Source of the DNA: an uncultured Methanobrevibacter sp.
Lineage (GTDB): Archaea; Methanobacteriota; Methanobacteria; Methanobacteriales; Methanobacteriaceae
DNA: 43,079 nucleotides
Direction of reading: 5' to 3'
Assembly (NCBI GenBank): GCA_900317865.1
Contig: ONIK01000019.1
Coordinates: 1-43,079 of the forward strand
Part shown: positions 1 through 9,293 of the stretch, piece after piece
How the letters are laid out: each line of letters opens with the position of its first letter
How positions within the stretch are numbered: position 1 is the first letter of the stretch
The notes under the pieces: generated by a model
Told to the model about the DNA's origin: nothing
The model's database searches: none
The model's input: the letters and a program-made list of their open reading frames with translations, nothing else
Position numbers and translations under genes: made by a program

Positions 1-1073
1 AAGTGAACCGATGTCAATACCCAGTTCCAAAGCATTTGTACAAGTAACCCCCAGATATTTACGTGATTTCAATCCCTCTTCTATTTCACGTCTCTCTTCA
101 GGTCTGTAACCTGCACGATATGCTGCAATACGAGAATTATCCAGCTTACCATCTGTCAGTTTAGCGTCCTTTTTAGACCACATTGCAATCAATTCTGTGA
201 TTTTACGTGAAACAGTAAAACATAATGTCTGAATGTTTTTAAGCATCAGGTAACGGAATATGTCTGCTGTCACTACATGAATTGATGGTGCTGATGATTC
301 AGCCGAATTTCTATAATTTTTAAATGGATTGAATAAAATAAAATCTTTTTCACCGCTAGGTGAAGTATCATTATCAATTAATGTAAATTCTTCACCAGTC
401 AATTTATTAGCAAGCTCCAAAGGATTTGCCAGTGTTGCTGATGATAAAATAAACTGAGGATTTGAGCCGTAGAAATTAGCTATTCTTTTTAATCTTCTAA
501 TTAAAAAAGCTACATTTGAGCCGAAAACCCCCCGGTAATAATGGGCTTCATCTATTACAATATATCCCATTGATGGTGCCAGGACAGTATTAAATGAAGC
601 TGATATGGGTTTGTCAGGATAACTCTTGATTTTTGACGAATATTATATCTTTGAGACTTTGGAGTATCCCCATCATAAGTTCTTGGTTTAATATCAATGT
701 CCAAATCTTTTTCCAAATTTTTTAAAACATTCAGCTGGTCATTTGAAAGTGCTTTTGCAGGATAAATATAAAGGGCTGTTGCCTTTTCATCCTCTATTAA
801 TGAATCCATGATAGGCAAATTGAATGCCAAAGTCTTACCCGAAGCAGTTGTTGTAGTCAAAATAACATTTTCATCCCTTTTTATGGCTTCATAAGTATCG
901 GCCTGGTGATCATATAATTTAATGTCTTTAGAATCCAAGTAATCGATGATTTTATCATTTAGATTAGGTATTTTTTTGAAACTGGCTTTCTTAGCAGGTA
1001 TAGTTTCAACATGAGCAATATGGTCTCTAAACCTAATATCATTTTTAAATGCATCAATTGGAGAGTCTAACAT
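1..1073 (-). pseudogene. MrfA/YprA-type DEAD-box helicase (DUF1998 class), frameshifted, runs off left edge
   Basis: This is the N-terminal part of a superfamily 2 helicase of the MrfA/YprA/Hrq1 group; bacterial MrfA is a DNA-repair helicase. The first frame holds the Q-like region (YDHQADTYEAI), Walker A (TASGKT), motif Ia (YPAKALSNDQL) and ILTNPYQLHLILSWHHQW, then stops at 555-557. The next frame carries the family continuation YIVIDEAHYYRGVFGSNVA, FILSSATLANP and a C-terminal RecA-like start, and stays open to base 1. The switch falls near base 562. By memory of the family, about eight residues normally lie between the W and YIVIDEAH; they are missing here, so a deletion of about 22 bp fits better than a single-base error. 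Start taken at 1073 (MLDSPID); an ATG at 1082 is in frame. It is divergent from the UvrD-like helicase. Family call firm; loss of function inferred. Confidence 0.8.
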
Positions 1074-1219
1074 AATAATCATTAAAAATAGCTTTACAGA
1101 TATTATATTAATTTGATATAATATTTAAATTATTCGTGGATTACTAATCAAATGCTCTCTAATTATTTATATATTAATTGAATAATAAATATTATATAAT
1201 AAAATTTTTAGGTATTACA

Positions 1220-3661
1220 ATGATTAGTTATGAAGAATTTGAAGATATAGTAGTGAATATTTTGAAAAGAGATATTTCATCTAACCATGACCAGAAAAAA
1301 GCTATTCTTTCAAAAGCAAATGAAGGACTTTTTATTGTAGCAGGTCCTGGATCTGGAAAAACAACAGTAATTGTACTTAAAATATTAAAATATATATTTG
1401 TTGATGATATCAAGCCTAATGAAATACTTGCAACAACATTTACCAGAAAAGCTGCAGACGAATTATATTCCCGTATTCTTGGATGGGGAGATGAAATCAA
1501 AAATTATCTCGTAGATAATGCGGGAGATGACTTTGACAGACTAATCGCAATTAACAGAATTGATTTTAATCAGCTGACAATTGGAACCACAGACAGCATT
1601 GCCCAGGAGCTTTTGCGTGTTCACAAAGAACCTGGAACCAACCAGGAAGTAGTTATTGAAGAGTTTGTTGCTAAATTTGCAATGGTTAAAATACTTTTAA
1701 AGGATAACCGTTACTTAAATGAAAACCTTCAAGGTTATCTTACAAGTTTTACCAAAAAAGAAAAACTGAAAGAAGCTTCCCAGATGAGTGAAATTATTCT
1801 TGAGCTGAAAAACAGAATGTATTTTGACCAGATTGACTTTGATGAATTTTACAGCAATGTTGGTGAAGGAAGCGGTGCTGAAATTGCACTTGACTGTATA
1901 AAAGAATATGAAGAAGAACTTAAAAACAGAAATATTATTGATTTTACAATGCTTGAGTCCAAATTCCTTGATTCCCTTAGAAACAACAAATTAGATATAT
2001 TTTTAGATGATTTGAAAATCATTCTGATTGATGAATATCAGGACACTAATCTGATACAGGAAGAGATTTACTTTACAATGGCCGCATCAGCTATTGAAAA
2101 CGGCGGAAGCATATCTGTTGTAGGTGACGATGACCAATCATTATACCGATTTAGAGGAGCTACAGTTGATTTGTTTACCAATTTTAAATCTAGAGTTAAA
2201 GATAAGCTGGGCATTGACGTGGAAGAAATTAACCTTAGAACAAATTACCGTTCAAGCAGAAATATTATTAACCACTGCAATCGCTTTGTTGAACTTGATC
2301 AGGAATATCAAAATGCAAGGGTTGAAGCAAAACCTAAAATCATAGCTCCAGAACTTGAAAAACACAACATGCCTATTTTGGGATTATTCAGAAATAATGT
2401 TCAGATGCTGTCAAAGGATTTGGCAAAACTGGTTAGTGATTTGATTAATAAGGGTGAAACTAACCTGAAAGTCAACAGAATCATCGATGAAGAGTACTTT
2501 AAACAATTGGAAAAATGTAAAACTAACGAAGATATAAAGGAACTGAAGAAAGATAGTGCTAAAAAAGCAAAGGACATTGAAAATATTACTATTAAACTGG
2601 ATGAGGAAGAGGGTTCAGCTTCGGATATGGCGGTTTTAACATATTCACCAAAGGAAATGAGTCACGGCACACATACTTTAAACGGACATATCAGAAATCA
2701 GCTGAAAAGATTAAAAAATCCTATTGAAGTATTTAATCCTCGCGGACGTGACCTGCAGGAAATTAAAGAAGTTTCAATATTTTGCGGATTGATGCTGGAA
2801 TGTATTGATCCGGAGTCCAAAATACAAAAATCAGATAAACAGATACCAGTTCTTGGTAAAAAAAACATGCAGCGTTGGAGGTATGAGGCAAGAGAATATA
2901 TTAAATTAAATCCGGAACCTCATGAACCCTTTGACCTGAATACATTCGTTATAGATTGGCAGAGAAGAAATCCCAGAGGATATGACAAATGGCCTGACAG
3001 AGCCAATTTAATGGAACTTGCCTATAAATTGGTAACCTGGCTTGATTTCTTACAGGAAGATGCTGAAGGAGTAGTTTATCTTGAAGCGATAACCCAGTCA
3101 ATTACACAGACAGGATTTTTCAATAAATTTTCTGCAAATATTGTTTTCACAACCCCTGAAGCTGAAAGAGCTTCTATTCTTGAAGCTATCTGGAATATTT
3201 TCCTGCCAATAGCTACGGGAGATGTTTCAATAGACGAAGCTTTGCTTGAAACACTACCTACAAACAGATTAAACATCATGTCCATTCATCAATCAAAAGG
3301 TTTGGAATTCCCTTTAGTAATAGTTGATGTAGGTTCCAAATTTAAAAAGAATGATGTTAGAACACAAAACCAAAGATTTCCTAAAAAAGAACCTGAATAT
3401 ACAATCATGGAAGAAAGTATCCGTAAATATAGTGAACTTGGGCAGGATTATAGAAGTGAAAAGGACAAGTCTTTCGACGATTTGACAAGACTTTATTTTG
3501 TAGCATTTTCAAGAGCCGAGCATATTTTAATATTAATAGGATTGAACAATGCAATTGACGGTTATTCCTTTAAACAGAAACATAAATCTATTCCTAACGT
3601 TGCACTCGGCTGGAGTAGAGATGAACATCAGAAAGGATTTAAAGAGATTTATTTAATATAA
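1220..3661 (+). CDS. UvrD/Rep-family SF1A DNA helicase (AddA-like)
   Basis: ATP-dependent 3'-5' DNA helicase of the UvrD/PcrA/AddA superfamily, 813 residues. Visible motifs: Walker A GPGSGKTT (about residues 42-49), motif Ia ATTFTRKAADEL, motif II LIDEYQDTN (about 271), motif III VVGDDDQSLYRFRGA, motif IV LRTNYRSS, motif V SIHQSKGLEFPLVIV (about 690) and motif VI RLYFVAFSRAEH (about 760). No nuclease domain is seen at the C-terminus. The ATG at 1220 is chosen because TAGGT lies 5 bases before it; a longer in-frame start at 1178 has no such site. A TATA-like element TTTATATA lies near 1163-1170. The next gene, a Cas4-like nuclease, starts 10 bases after the stop, so the two probably form a helicase-nuclease complex for DNA ends, in the manner of AddAB/RecBCD. 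The pairing is inference from context. Confidence 0.88.
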   Translation: MISYEEFEDIVVNILKRDISSNHDQKKAILSKANEGLFIVAGPGSGKTTVIVLKILKYIFVDDIKPNEILATTFTRKAADELYSRILGWGDEIKNYLVDNAGDDFDRLIAINRIDFNQLTIGTTDSIAQELLRVHKEPGTNQEVVIEEFVAKFAMVKILLKDNRYLNENLQGYLTSFTKKEKLKEASQMSEIILELKNRMYFDQIDFDEFYSNVGEGSGAEIALDCIKEYEEELKNRNIIDFTMLESKFLDSLRNNKLDIFLDDLKIILIDEYQDTNLIQEEIYFTMAASAIENGGSISVVGDDDQSLYRFRGATVDLFTNFKSRVKDKLGIDVEEINLRTNYRSSRNIINHCNRFVELDQEYQNARVEAKPKIIAPELEKHNMPILGLFRNNVQMLSKDLAKLVSDLINKGETNLKVNRIIDEEYFKQLEKCKTNEDIKELKKDSAKKAKDIENITIKLDEEEGSASDMAVLTYSPKEMSHGTHTLNGHIRNQLKRLKNPIEVFNPRGRDLQEIKEVSIFCGLMLECIDPESKIQKSDKQIPVLGKKNMQRWRYEAREYIKLNPEPHEPFDLNTFVIDWQRRNPRGYDKWPDRANLMELAYKLVTWLDFLQEDAEGVVYLEAITQSITQTGFFNKFSANIVFTTPEAERASILEAIWNIFLPIATGDVSIDEALLETLPTNRLNIMSIHQSKGLEFPLVIVDVGSKFKKNDVRTQNQRFPKKEPEYTIMEESIRKYSELGQDYRSEKDKSFDDLTRLYFVAFSRAEHILILIGLNNAIDGYSFKQKHKSIPNVALGWSRDEHQKGFKEIYLI

Positions 3662-3671
3662 GGTGAATTTA

Positions 3672-4865
3672 ATGAGATTATCATCAAAATCAAAACCATA
3701 TATGATTCCGGAGTACAGCTTAACTGGAGATTTATTATCTTATTTGACTTGCGGTTTGCAATACAGATATCAGAATAAAGGAACTCTTCCTCCTTCAATG
3801 CCTGTCCAGCTATGGTTTGGAGAATTTATTCATGGTGTGATGGAAGAAGCTTATATGAAATGGGAAAATGAAAAAACTGAATTTCCATGGGACTGGAAGG
3901 AAGATGTAAGGCCTATTGAAGAGATTATTGATTTAAGGCTTCAGATTCGTGGTTTATATCCTCCGGCAAATCATTTCTTTACTATAAATCATCCAGACAT
4001 TAACATGAGCATTGATGATTTGAATGAATATGACCATAAAAAACTGGCCAGTGCAAGGGCAGAAAAGGCAATTAATGTATGGGGTGTTGATTTATTCCCA
4101 TTAATGGAATCTGCTGAAGTTCTAATTAAAGGTTTAAGGGATATGCCATATACAAAAAATGATAAGCGTTCAAAATATTATGGAATTAATGGGGTTATAG
4201 ACGTATTGAGCCTTATCAATATCCATGACGACAATAAGATTGTTAAATACCTTAAGGAAAATGAAGAATTCAATAAATTGATTAAAGATTATGAGGAAGA
4301 CGAATACGAAATCATTATTGATTATAAAGGTATGAAAAGACCTCCATGCGATGTTGCAAACAGCAATAACGAAAATTGGGATTATCATGAAAGACAAATC
4401 CTAACCTATTCATGGCTTAGAGAAAAACAGGAAAGCAAAAAACCTGTAGCAGGAATAATATTTTATTTAAATGAGTTGGTTCCATCAATTGAGGATTTGA
4501 AATTAATAAAAGAGGATATCCATCATCATCTAACTGATGTCGGTGACAGTGAAGAATATAAAAAGGATATTGAATTGATTGAGAACTGGAGTGAAGATGA
4601 CGAAATGCCCAAATTAAGTGAAAAATTTAAAATAGATCGCTCCATTCGAATTATTCCAATTAATGATGAAAAAATTAATGATGCACTGGAAAAATTTGAT
4701 GATGTAGTCGAAAAAATCGAAACATCAATAATCAAAGAAATAAACGGCTGTAAAATACAGGATGCATGGACTGCTGAGGCGGAAGAGAGAACCTGTTCTG
4801 CCTGCGATTTCAAAACTTTTTGTAAAAATAACAAAAACAAAAACAAAGAATTTAAAATTCCATAA
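3672..4865 (+). CDS. PD-(D/E)XK nuclease with Cas4/AddB-type Fe-S cluster
   Basis: Predicted DNA exonuclease of the RecB/Cas4 fold, 397 residues. Active-site signs: GINGVIDVL with D177, then IIIDYKG giving D217-x-K219. A [4Fe-4S] cluster is indicated by one N-terminal cysteine (C27, YLTCGLQ) and a C-terminal C375-x2-C378-x5-C384 group, the arrangement of AddB, Dna2 and Cas4 nucleases. There is no helicase part, unlike bacterial AddB of about 1,100 residues. The ATG at 3672 is preceded by AGGTGA with 5-base spacing, and that site overlaps the end of the upstream helicase; an in-frame GTG at 3663 lies inside the site. No cas1, cas2 or CRISPR array is present, so a repair or end-processing role with the adjacent helicase is more likely than spacer acquisition. 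Confidence 0.85.
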   Translation: MRLSSKSKPYMIPEYSLTGDLLSYLTCGLQYRYQNKGTLPPSMPVQLWFGEFIHGVMEEAYMKWENEKTEFPWDWKEDVRPIEEIIDLRLQIRGLYPPANHFFTINHPDINMSIDDLNEYDHKKLASARAEKAINVWGVDLFPLMESAEVLIKGLRDMPYTKNDKRSKYYGINGVIDVLSLINIHDDNKIVKYLKENEEFNKLIKDYEEDEYEIIIDYKGMKRPPCDVANSNNENWDYHERQILTYSWLREKQESKKPVAGIIFYLNELVPSIEDLKLIKEDIHHHLTDVGDSEEYKKDIELIENWSEDDEMPKLSEKFKIDRSIRIIPINDEKINDALEKFDDVVEKIETSIIKEINGCKIQDAWTAEAEERTCSACDFKTFCKNNKNKNKEFKIP

Positions 4866-4892
4866 TTATAAATATATTAACAGGTGAGTAAT

Positions 4893-5567
4893 ATGAGCGA
4901 TTTAGAAAAAAATCAAAAATATGCAGAAGTTATTGGATCTAAAGTTAAACTAACTTGCAAGCCAGTAGCTATGAAACTACTTAAAAGTGAAGACGACATT
5001 CCGGAAGGTCTTGAATTGATTGGCGAAAAAGTAAGGCACTGTGAAATGGTTAGAAAAGCTTCTCTTGGTGAAAAATTCTACAGCACTGTTGAAGAGCAAA
5101 TGTGTCTTGGCGGAGCAGGAGCTATTGGACTTAGAGAAATGCCTGAAAAATTAGCTAACGGTGAAAAATACTTTTCTTTAGGTAGATTTAAAGATTTAGA
5201 AACTGCAAAAAGTGTAACTTCCAAATTATCAGTTGTTGAGGATAAATTCTGGGGTATGGCATATGCACCATTAGAAGAAGCTAATTTCAAAGCAGATGTT
5301 ATTCAAGTAATAACCGAACCTGTTGGTGGAATGAAACTTGCTCAAAGTATCGTTTATGCAAGCGGTGATAAAATTAACGCAAGTTTTGCAGGTATTCAGT
5401 CATTATGCGGTGATGCTTTTGCAAATCCATACATTGAGGGTGGAGTAAACTTTACTTTAGGATGTGATGGTTCCAGGAAAGCTGCTGATATTAAGGATAA
5501 CGAAATGGCAATTGGTATTAGTGCTGAAAAAATAGATAAAGTAATCAGCGGACTTGAATCTATTTAA
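4893..5567 (+). CDS. DUF169 family protein (COG2043)
   Basis: A 224-residue protein of the DUF169 family, common in methanogens and of unknown function. Recognisable parts are KLTCKPVAMKLL near the N-terminus, a middle EEQMCLGGAGAIGLREMP segment, and a late FTLGCDGSRKAADI segment. Three cysteines (in LTCKP, QMCLGG and LGCDG) could bind a metal or cofactor, but this is not established. The ATG at 4893 has AGGTGA 5 bases upstream; a GTG at 4884 overlaps that site. It follows the nuclease gene by 27 bases, on the same strand, so it may be co-transcribed. Its 3' end overlaps the convergent nucleotidyltransferase gene by 8 bases. Confidence 0.85.
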   Translation: MSDLEKNQKYAEVIGSKVKLTCKPVAMKLLKSEDDIPEGLELIGEKVRHCEMVRKASLGEKFYSTVEEQMCLGGAGAIGLREMPEKLANGEKYFSLGRFKDLETAKSVTSKLSVVEDKFWGMAYAPLEEANFKADVIQVITEPVGGMKLAQSIVYASGDKINASFAGIQSLCGDAFANPYIEGGVNFTLGCDGSRKAADIKDNEMAIGISAEKIDKVISGLESI

Positions 5568-6213
5568 TTAAACTTAAATAATCATCATAATGATTAATAT
5601 TTAATAATTCTTTTTCATTTTTTTCTTTTATTCCATAAAACGTATATCCATCAGCAAATATTTTTCTCAAAATAGGATTTAAATTATCATCTTCATTTTC
5701 CAGATATTTCATTAAATTCATCCTTGGCGCTACAAATGGCATTCCAAGACCTTCTGCAGTATCCAATAATCCTGTTTTTCTTCTTCTCAAAATTGATATT
5801 GTTTTATAGGGATTTTCACATTTTTTCAATACATTAATCATGTTATTAAATGTTTCAGTTGATACCGTCGGTTGGTCTCCGGTAACACATAATGCAAAAT
5901 CGGAATCAATATTTGATAAACCATTGAAAAGAGAAGTTGATAAACCTACATCACAAGGATTATTTATAATGAATTTTACTGAGTCTTTATAATTATTAGA
6001 AATAGCTTCCATTATTTCATCACTATAATGACCAAGTACTACAATACATTCATCAATATTTGAGGATAATGTATTGTCAATAGTTGTCTCCAAAACAGTT
6101 TTATCATTAAATGGTAAAATAAGTTTATTCCTGATTTCCAAATTTCTCGAAATTTGATCTTTACGCATTCTGGAATTTTTACCAGCTGCAGTAATAATAG
6201 CTGAAATTGACAT
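5560..6213 (-). CDS. MobA/MocA-like NTP transferase
   Basis: A 217-residue nucleotidyltransferase with the GT-A-like fold of the MobA family. The N-terminus ISAIITAAGKNSRM is a degenerate form of the LAAGxxxRMG nucleotide-binding loop, followed by NKLILPFNDKTVLE (the K-L-L-P element), VVLGHYSDEI, NPCDVGLSTSLFNGL and CVTGDQPTV, where the aspartate binds metal. The closest described functions are molybdopterin cytidylyl- or guanylyltransferases. No other molybdenum-cofactor gene lies nearby, so the substrate is uncertain. No strong ribosome binding site is seen before the ATG at 6213. It converges on the DUF169 gene with an 8-base overlap. Confidence 0.75.
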   Translation of the reverse strand: MSISAIITAAGKNSRMRKDQISRNLEIRNKLILPFNDKTVLETTIDNTLSSNIDECIVVLGHYSDEIMEAISNNYKDSVKFIINNPCDVGLSTSLFNGLSNIDSDFALCVTGDQPTVSTETFNNMINVLKKCENPYKTISILRRRKTGLLDTAEGLGMPFVAPRMNLMKYLENEDDNLNPILRKIFADGYTFYGIKEKNEKELLNINHYDDYLSLIK

Positions 6214-6239
6214 AAAAAGAAAAAAAGAAAGGATATTAA

Positions 6240-7484
6240 TTATCCTATATTACTGGTTTTAGTGGTATTGGTAGTCATGTTATTTGTATTAACCTGGTCA
6301 GAAGGCACATATCTAATGACCTTACAAAGAATAGACATTCCTGTTCCACTACCTTCAGTCCACATTACAAGTTTAACAGGATAATTATGATTATTAGTTA
6401 CTAAAATACCACTGGCGGGATTGTAACCATATAATACCGCATTTTCAGTACCATCCATACCAACAGGTAAACCAAATCCTTCTGCTAAAACAGCGGATCT
6501 TAAAGCCCTAGCCGATGGACAAACACCGTGTGCTGCACTTCCACCAGGTGCTGAAGCATCAGCTGCTGAACCGAATGAAACATAATCATGTCCTGATGCG
6601 GTACAATTAGGCGGAATGATAGTATTATTCCATGCCTCTACAAATTGCCTTGCATTAAATTCCCTTACAGAGTCACCATATTCAGGGTGTGAGCCTAAAT
6701 AAGTGTAATATACTTCACCTTCAACAGGAGTAGTGTTTCCCATATATAAAACAATAGGTGAACCTGACGGATAAGCATCTACATAATCGGATACATTTTT
6801 ACCGAAAATACGTTCCACATCATCATAACTAATATTATTTCTATTATCGGAAAATCCTACGATTCCTTTTTCTAATGTAAAGTTTGAACCGACCTTTGAA
6901 TCATAGTTATACCAGTTAACAATTGAAGAAGCATTATAGAAATCATTATGATAAGGCAAGTCTTTAATTTCATTTGTAGGAACTGATTTAATAACAGTAC
7001 CGTTTTCAACAACATTTACACCATTTTCTGTTTTTGTTAAAACTTTATACGGTGAACTGTAACCCCAAATATAAGTATCAGGAGCTTTAACAGCCAATTT
7101 ATCGCCTTCAAAAGTTAAATATCCTGGACCTTTAAATCCATAAGCATTTCCATAAGAATCAATACCTTCAGCCGAAACAGTAGAAAAATCAAAAGGAACC
7201 ATACCTGTTGACAAAGTCATTAAAATGCCCTGTAAATCAAGTGTTCCTATTTGATGAAAAATAAATAATGGTTTTCCAAGTAACGGAACCTCAACCATAT
7301 TATTATCATCCAAAACTGAATCTCCAGCAAATATTGATTGTCCAACAGGCAAATTATATGCCTTAGCAAAAGATTGGCCAGTATAATTGGTATTGTGAAC
7401 AAATGAAAATGCAAACAACATTACACAAACAACAAATAAAATTAAAGTAATTTTAACTGATGTACTTCTCCATTTTGAACTCAT
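6240..7484 (-). CDS. membrane-anchored surface protein, unknown function
   Basis: Not a family I recognise. The 414-residue product has a positively charged N-terminus followed by one hydrophobic helix (about residues 11-30, ITLILFVVCVMLFAFSFV), then a soluble, Gly/Asn/Thr-rich domain with several N-glycosylation sequons, ending in NTNNMTTNTTKTSNIG. That fits an extracytoplasmic protein held by an uncleaved signal anchor. Late segments AAHGVCPSARALRSAVLAEGFG and YNPASGILVTNNHNYPVKL look like a compact domain with two or three cysteines. The ATG at 7484 is chosen because GGAG lies 9 bases before it; the longer reading would begin with GTG at 7499. The nucleotidyltransferase lies 26 bases downstream. 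It is divergent from the glycosyltransferase at 7726. Confidence 0.72.
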   Translation of the reverse strand: MSSKWRSTSVKITLILFVVCVMLFAFSFVHNTNYTGQSFAKAYNLPVGQSIFAGDSVLDDNNMVEVPLLGKPLFIFHQIGTLDLQGILMTLSTGMVPFDFSTVSAEGIDSYGNAYGFKGPGYLTFEGDKLAVKAPDTYIWGYSSPYKVLTKTENGVNVVENGTVIKSVPTNEIKDLPYHNDFYNASSIVNWYNYDSKVGSNFTLEKGIVGFSDNRNNISYDDVERIFGKNVSDYVDAYPSGSPIVLYMGNTTPVEGEVYYTYLGSHPEYGDSVREFNARQFVEAWNNTIIPPNCTASGHDYVSFGSAADASAPGGSAAHGVCPSARALRSAVLAEGFGLPVGMDGTENAVLYGYNPASGILVTNNHNYPVKLVMWTEGSGTGMSILCKVIRYVPSDQVNTNNMTTNTTKTSNIG

Positions 7485-7725
7485 TATCACAAACTCCACA
7501 TTAAAAAATTATCAAAATTATACAATATATAAATATGTAAATTATTACTATTTATATATGATGATTATATAGGAATAATAGATTATTTTTAAATTTAATT
7601 TTTTAAACATGAAGATATCAATTAGTTAAATTTTTATGTTTTTAATTATTACAATTATTAATAGTTAAAGCTACTAAATTATATTTTTAAATAGAAAAAG
7701 AATTAAAATAAATAATACGATTTGT

Positions 7726-8874
7726 ATGAAAATTTTAATAACATCAGATACATATGAAAATCAAATTTGTGGAGTTTATGTATCAATTACCACATTAAAA
7801 GACCAATTAATCAAACAGGGACATGATGTTAGATTATTAACATTATCAAAAGACCATAAGTCCAAAATTGTTAATAATGATTATTATATAGGTTCTTTTT
7901 CACTTTACAGAATAGATTTTAGACAATCAATTAAATTCAATGATAAAATTATCGACGAAATTGTTTCATGGAATCCTGATTTAATCCATGTTCAGACAGA
8001 ATGGTTTTGCGGTAAAATTTCTAAAAAAATTTCTAAAAAAACAAATTGCCCATACATTAATACTTGCCATACATCTTGGGAAGATTTTACAAGTGGTTTA
8101 ATTCCTACAAAGATCCTTAGAAGAATAATTTCAAAAAGAATAGTCAAAAAATGTTATAATGAATCTTATGGGATAATTGCACCCAGTGAAAAAATGATTT
8201 CATATCTTAAAAAAATAAATATTAATCTTCCAACTTACATCATTCCAACAGGTATAGACCTAGAAAGATTTAATCAGAAATTATCACCAGAAAAAGAAAA
8301 TAAATTAAAGTCTGAGCTAAATTTAAATGATAACTCAAAAATATTAGTATATCTTGGGAGAATAGCGAAAGAAAAAAACATTGAGGAACTGATTGAATTT
8401 CTTCCAGATTTAATTTTAAAAGATAAAGATATCATATTGCTTATTTGTGGAGAAGGACCTGATCTCAACCATTTAAAAAATAAAATTACCAAAATGGGCA
8501 TGCAGAAACATGTCAGATTAACCGGAGTTATTCACCCAAAAGAAACCTATAAATATTATAAACTAGGAAAAATTTTTGTCTCTGCATCTACATGTGAAAC
8601 ACAGGGAATAACCTATATAGAAGCATTAGCTTCTTCATTACCTATTGTTTGTAGATATGATAAATCATTGGATGATATTATTGAAAATGGATATAATGGA
8701 TTTACTTATACCAATAAACAGGAATATATAGACCATATTTTAAAAATATTAAATATGGATGATGAATATTCTATACTAAAAGATAATGCTTTAAAAACAT
8801 CCCAAAAATTTTCAAAAGAAACATTTGGAAAAGACATTGAAAGCGTCTACTTAAACACATTGAATAATCTTTAA
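7726..8874 (+). CDS. GT-B glycosyltransferase, family 4
   Basis: A 382-residue retaining glycosyltransferase of the GT4 type. The N-terminal Rossmann half begins MKILITSDTYENQICGVYVSI and contains DLIHVQTEW and INTCHTSWEDF; the C-terminal half holds IIPTGIDLERF, LVYLGRIAKEKNIEELIEF and the donor-binding E-x7-E segment in CETQGITYIEALASSLP. The general shape resembles diacylglycerol or phosphatidylinositol glycosyltransferases, so glycolipid or cell-surface glycan synthesis is likely, but the acceptor cannot be told. No clear Shine-Dalgarno site precedes the ATG (GATTTGTATG), so it may be translated from a short leader; a weak TATA-like stretch lies near 7681-7690. The 240 bases between it and the divergent surface-protein gene are very AT-rich with nothing else visible. 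Confidence 0.86.
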   Translation: MKILITSDTYENQICGVYVSITTLKDQLIKQGHDVRLLTLSKDHKSKIVNNDYYIGSFSLYRIDFRQSIKFNDKIIDEIVSWNPDLIHVQTEWFCGKISKKISKKTNCPYINTCHTSWEDFTSGLIPTKILRRIISKRIVKKCYNESYGIIAPSEKMISYLKKININLPTYIIPTGIDLERFNQKLSPEKENKLKSELNLNDNSKILVYLGRIAKEKNIEELIEFLPDLILKDKDIILLICGEGPDLNHLKNKITKMGMQKHVRLTGVIHPKETYKYYKLGKIFVSASTCETQGITYIEALASSLPIVCRYDKSLDDIIENGYNGFTYTNKQEYIDHILKILNMDDEYSILKDNALKTSQKFSKETFGKDIESVYLNTLNNL

Positions 8875-8884
8875 TTATTGGAAT

Positions 8885-9238
8885 TTAGTCTTCAGAAGAT
8901 GTATTATTAAATATCATGCTTCTTCTCATTTTAGTATTATCAAGCAATTTCAAATTATCGTCCACATCATATTTTAAATCAGCAATTAAATTAATTTCTT
9001 CATCCCATCCTTCTCTTTCACGAGTTCGGATTTTTTCCCAACGCTCATAATCTTCTTTAACGGGAATTCCATTCCTTTTTACATTTTCCAATGCATTGAA
9101 AAATTTAAATTGAATATTTCCTCTCAATTCCATTAATTTGTCATACTCTTCAAGCAAATCATCAAGCTGATATGACATCAGCCGAAATTTTTCACATTCA
9201 AGTTCCAATTTCAATTGGTCCAAATCATCATTTTTCAT
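8885..9238 (-). CDS. small charged helical protein, unknown
   Basis: A 117-residue, strongly charged and predicted helical protein (for example KFRLMSYQLDDLLEEYDKLMELRGNIQFKFFNALENV), probably two or three coiled-coil helices. It has no membrane segment, no cysteine cluster and no motif I recognise. It is convergent with the glycosyltransferase (10-base gap) and lies downstream of hxlR on the same strand, 55 bases away. The ATG at 9238 follows TTAGTTATC, a weak ribosome site. Reality as a gene is supported by length, composition and lack of overlap with others. Confidence 0.62.
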   Translation of the reverse strand: MKNDDLDQLKLELECEKFRLMSYQLDDLLEEYDKLMELRGNIQFKFFNALENVKRNGIPVKEDYERWEKIRTREREGWDEEINLIADLKYDVDDNLKLLDNTKMRRSMIFNNTSSED

Positions 9239-9293
9239 GATAACTAATTTAAATTTAATTAAATATAAAAATTTTTAAAAAAAAAGAAAAGAA

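Noticed and set aside
1228..1500. Minus-strand open frame inside the UvrD-like helicase, and similar antisense frames elsewhere
   Set aside because: They overlap genes with clear motifs on the other strand and have no ribosome site or recognisable domain.
3672..4865. CRISPR-associated Cas4
   Set aside because: Fe-S nuclease signatures fit Cas4, but there is no cas1, cas2 or array in the window, and the gene is coupled to a UvrD-like helicase; length is about twice that of Cas4.
7500..7725. Small RNA or gene in the gap before the glycosyltransferase
   Set aside because: Only AT-rich sequence with weak TATA-like stretches; no strong stem, U-tract or ribosome-site-led frame.
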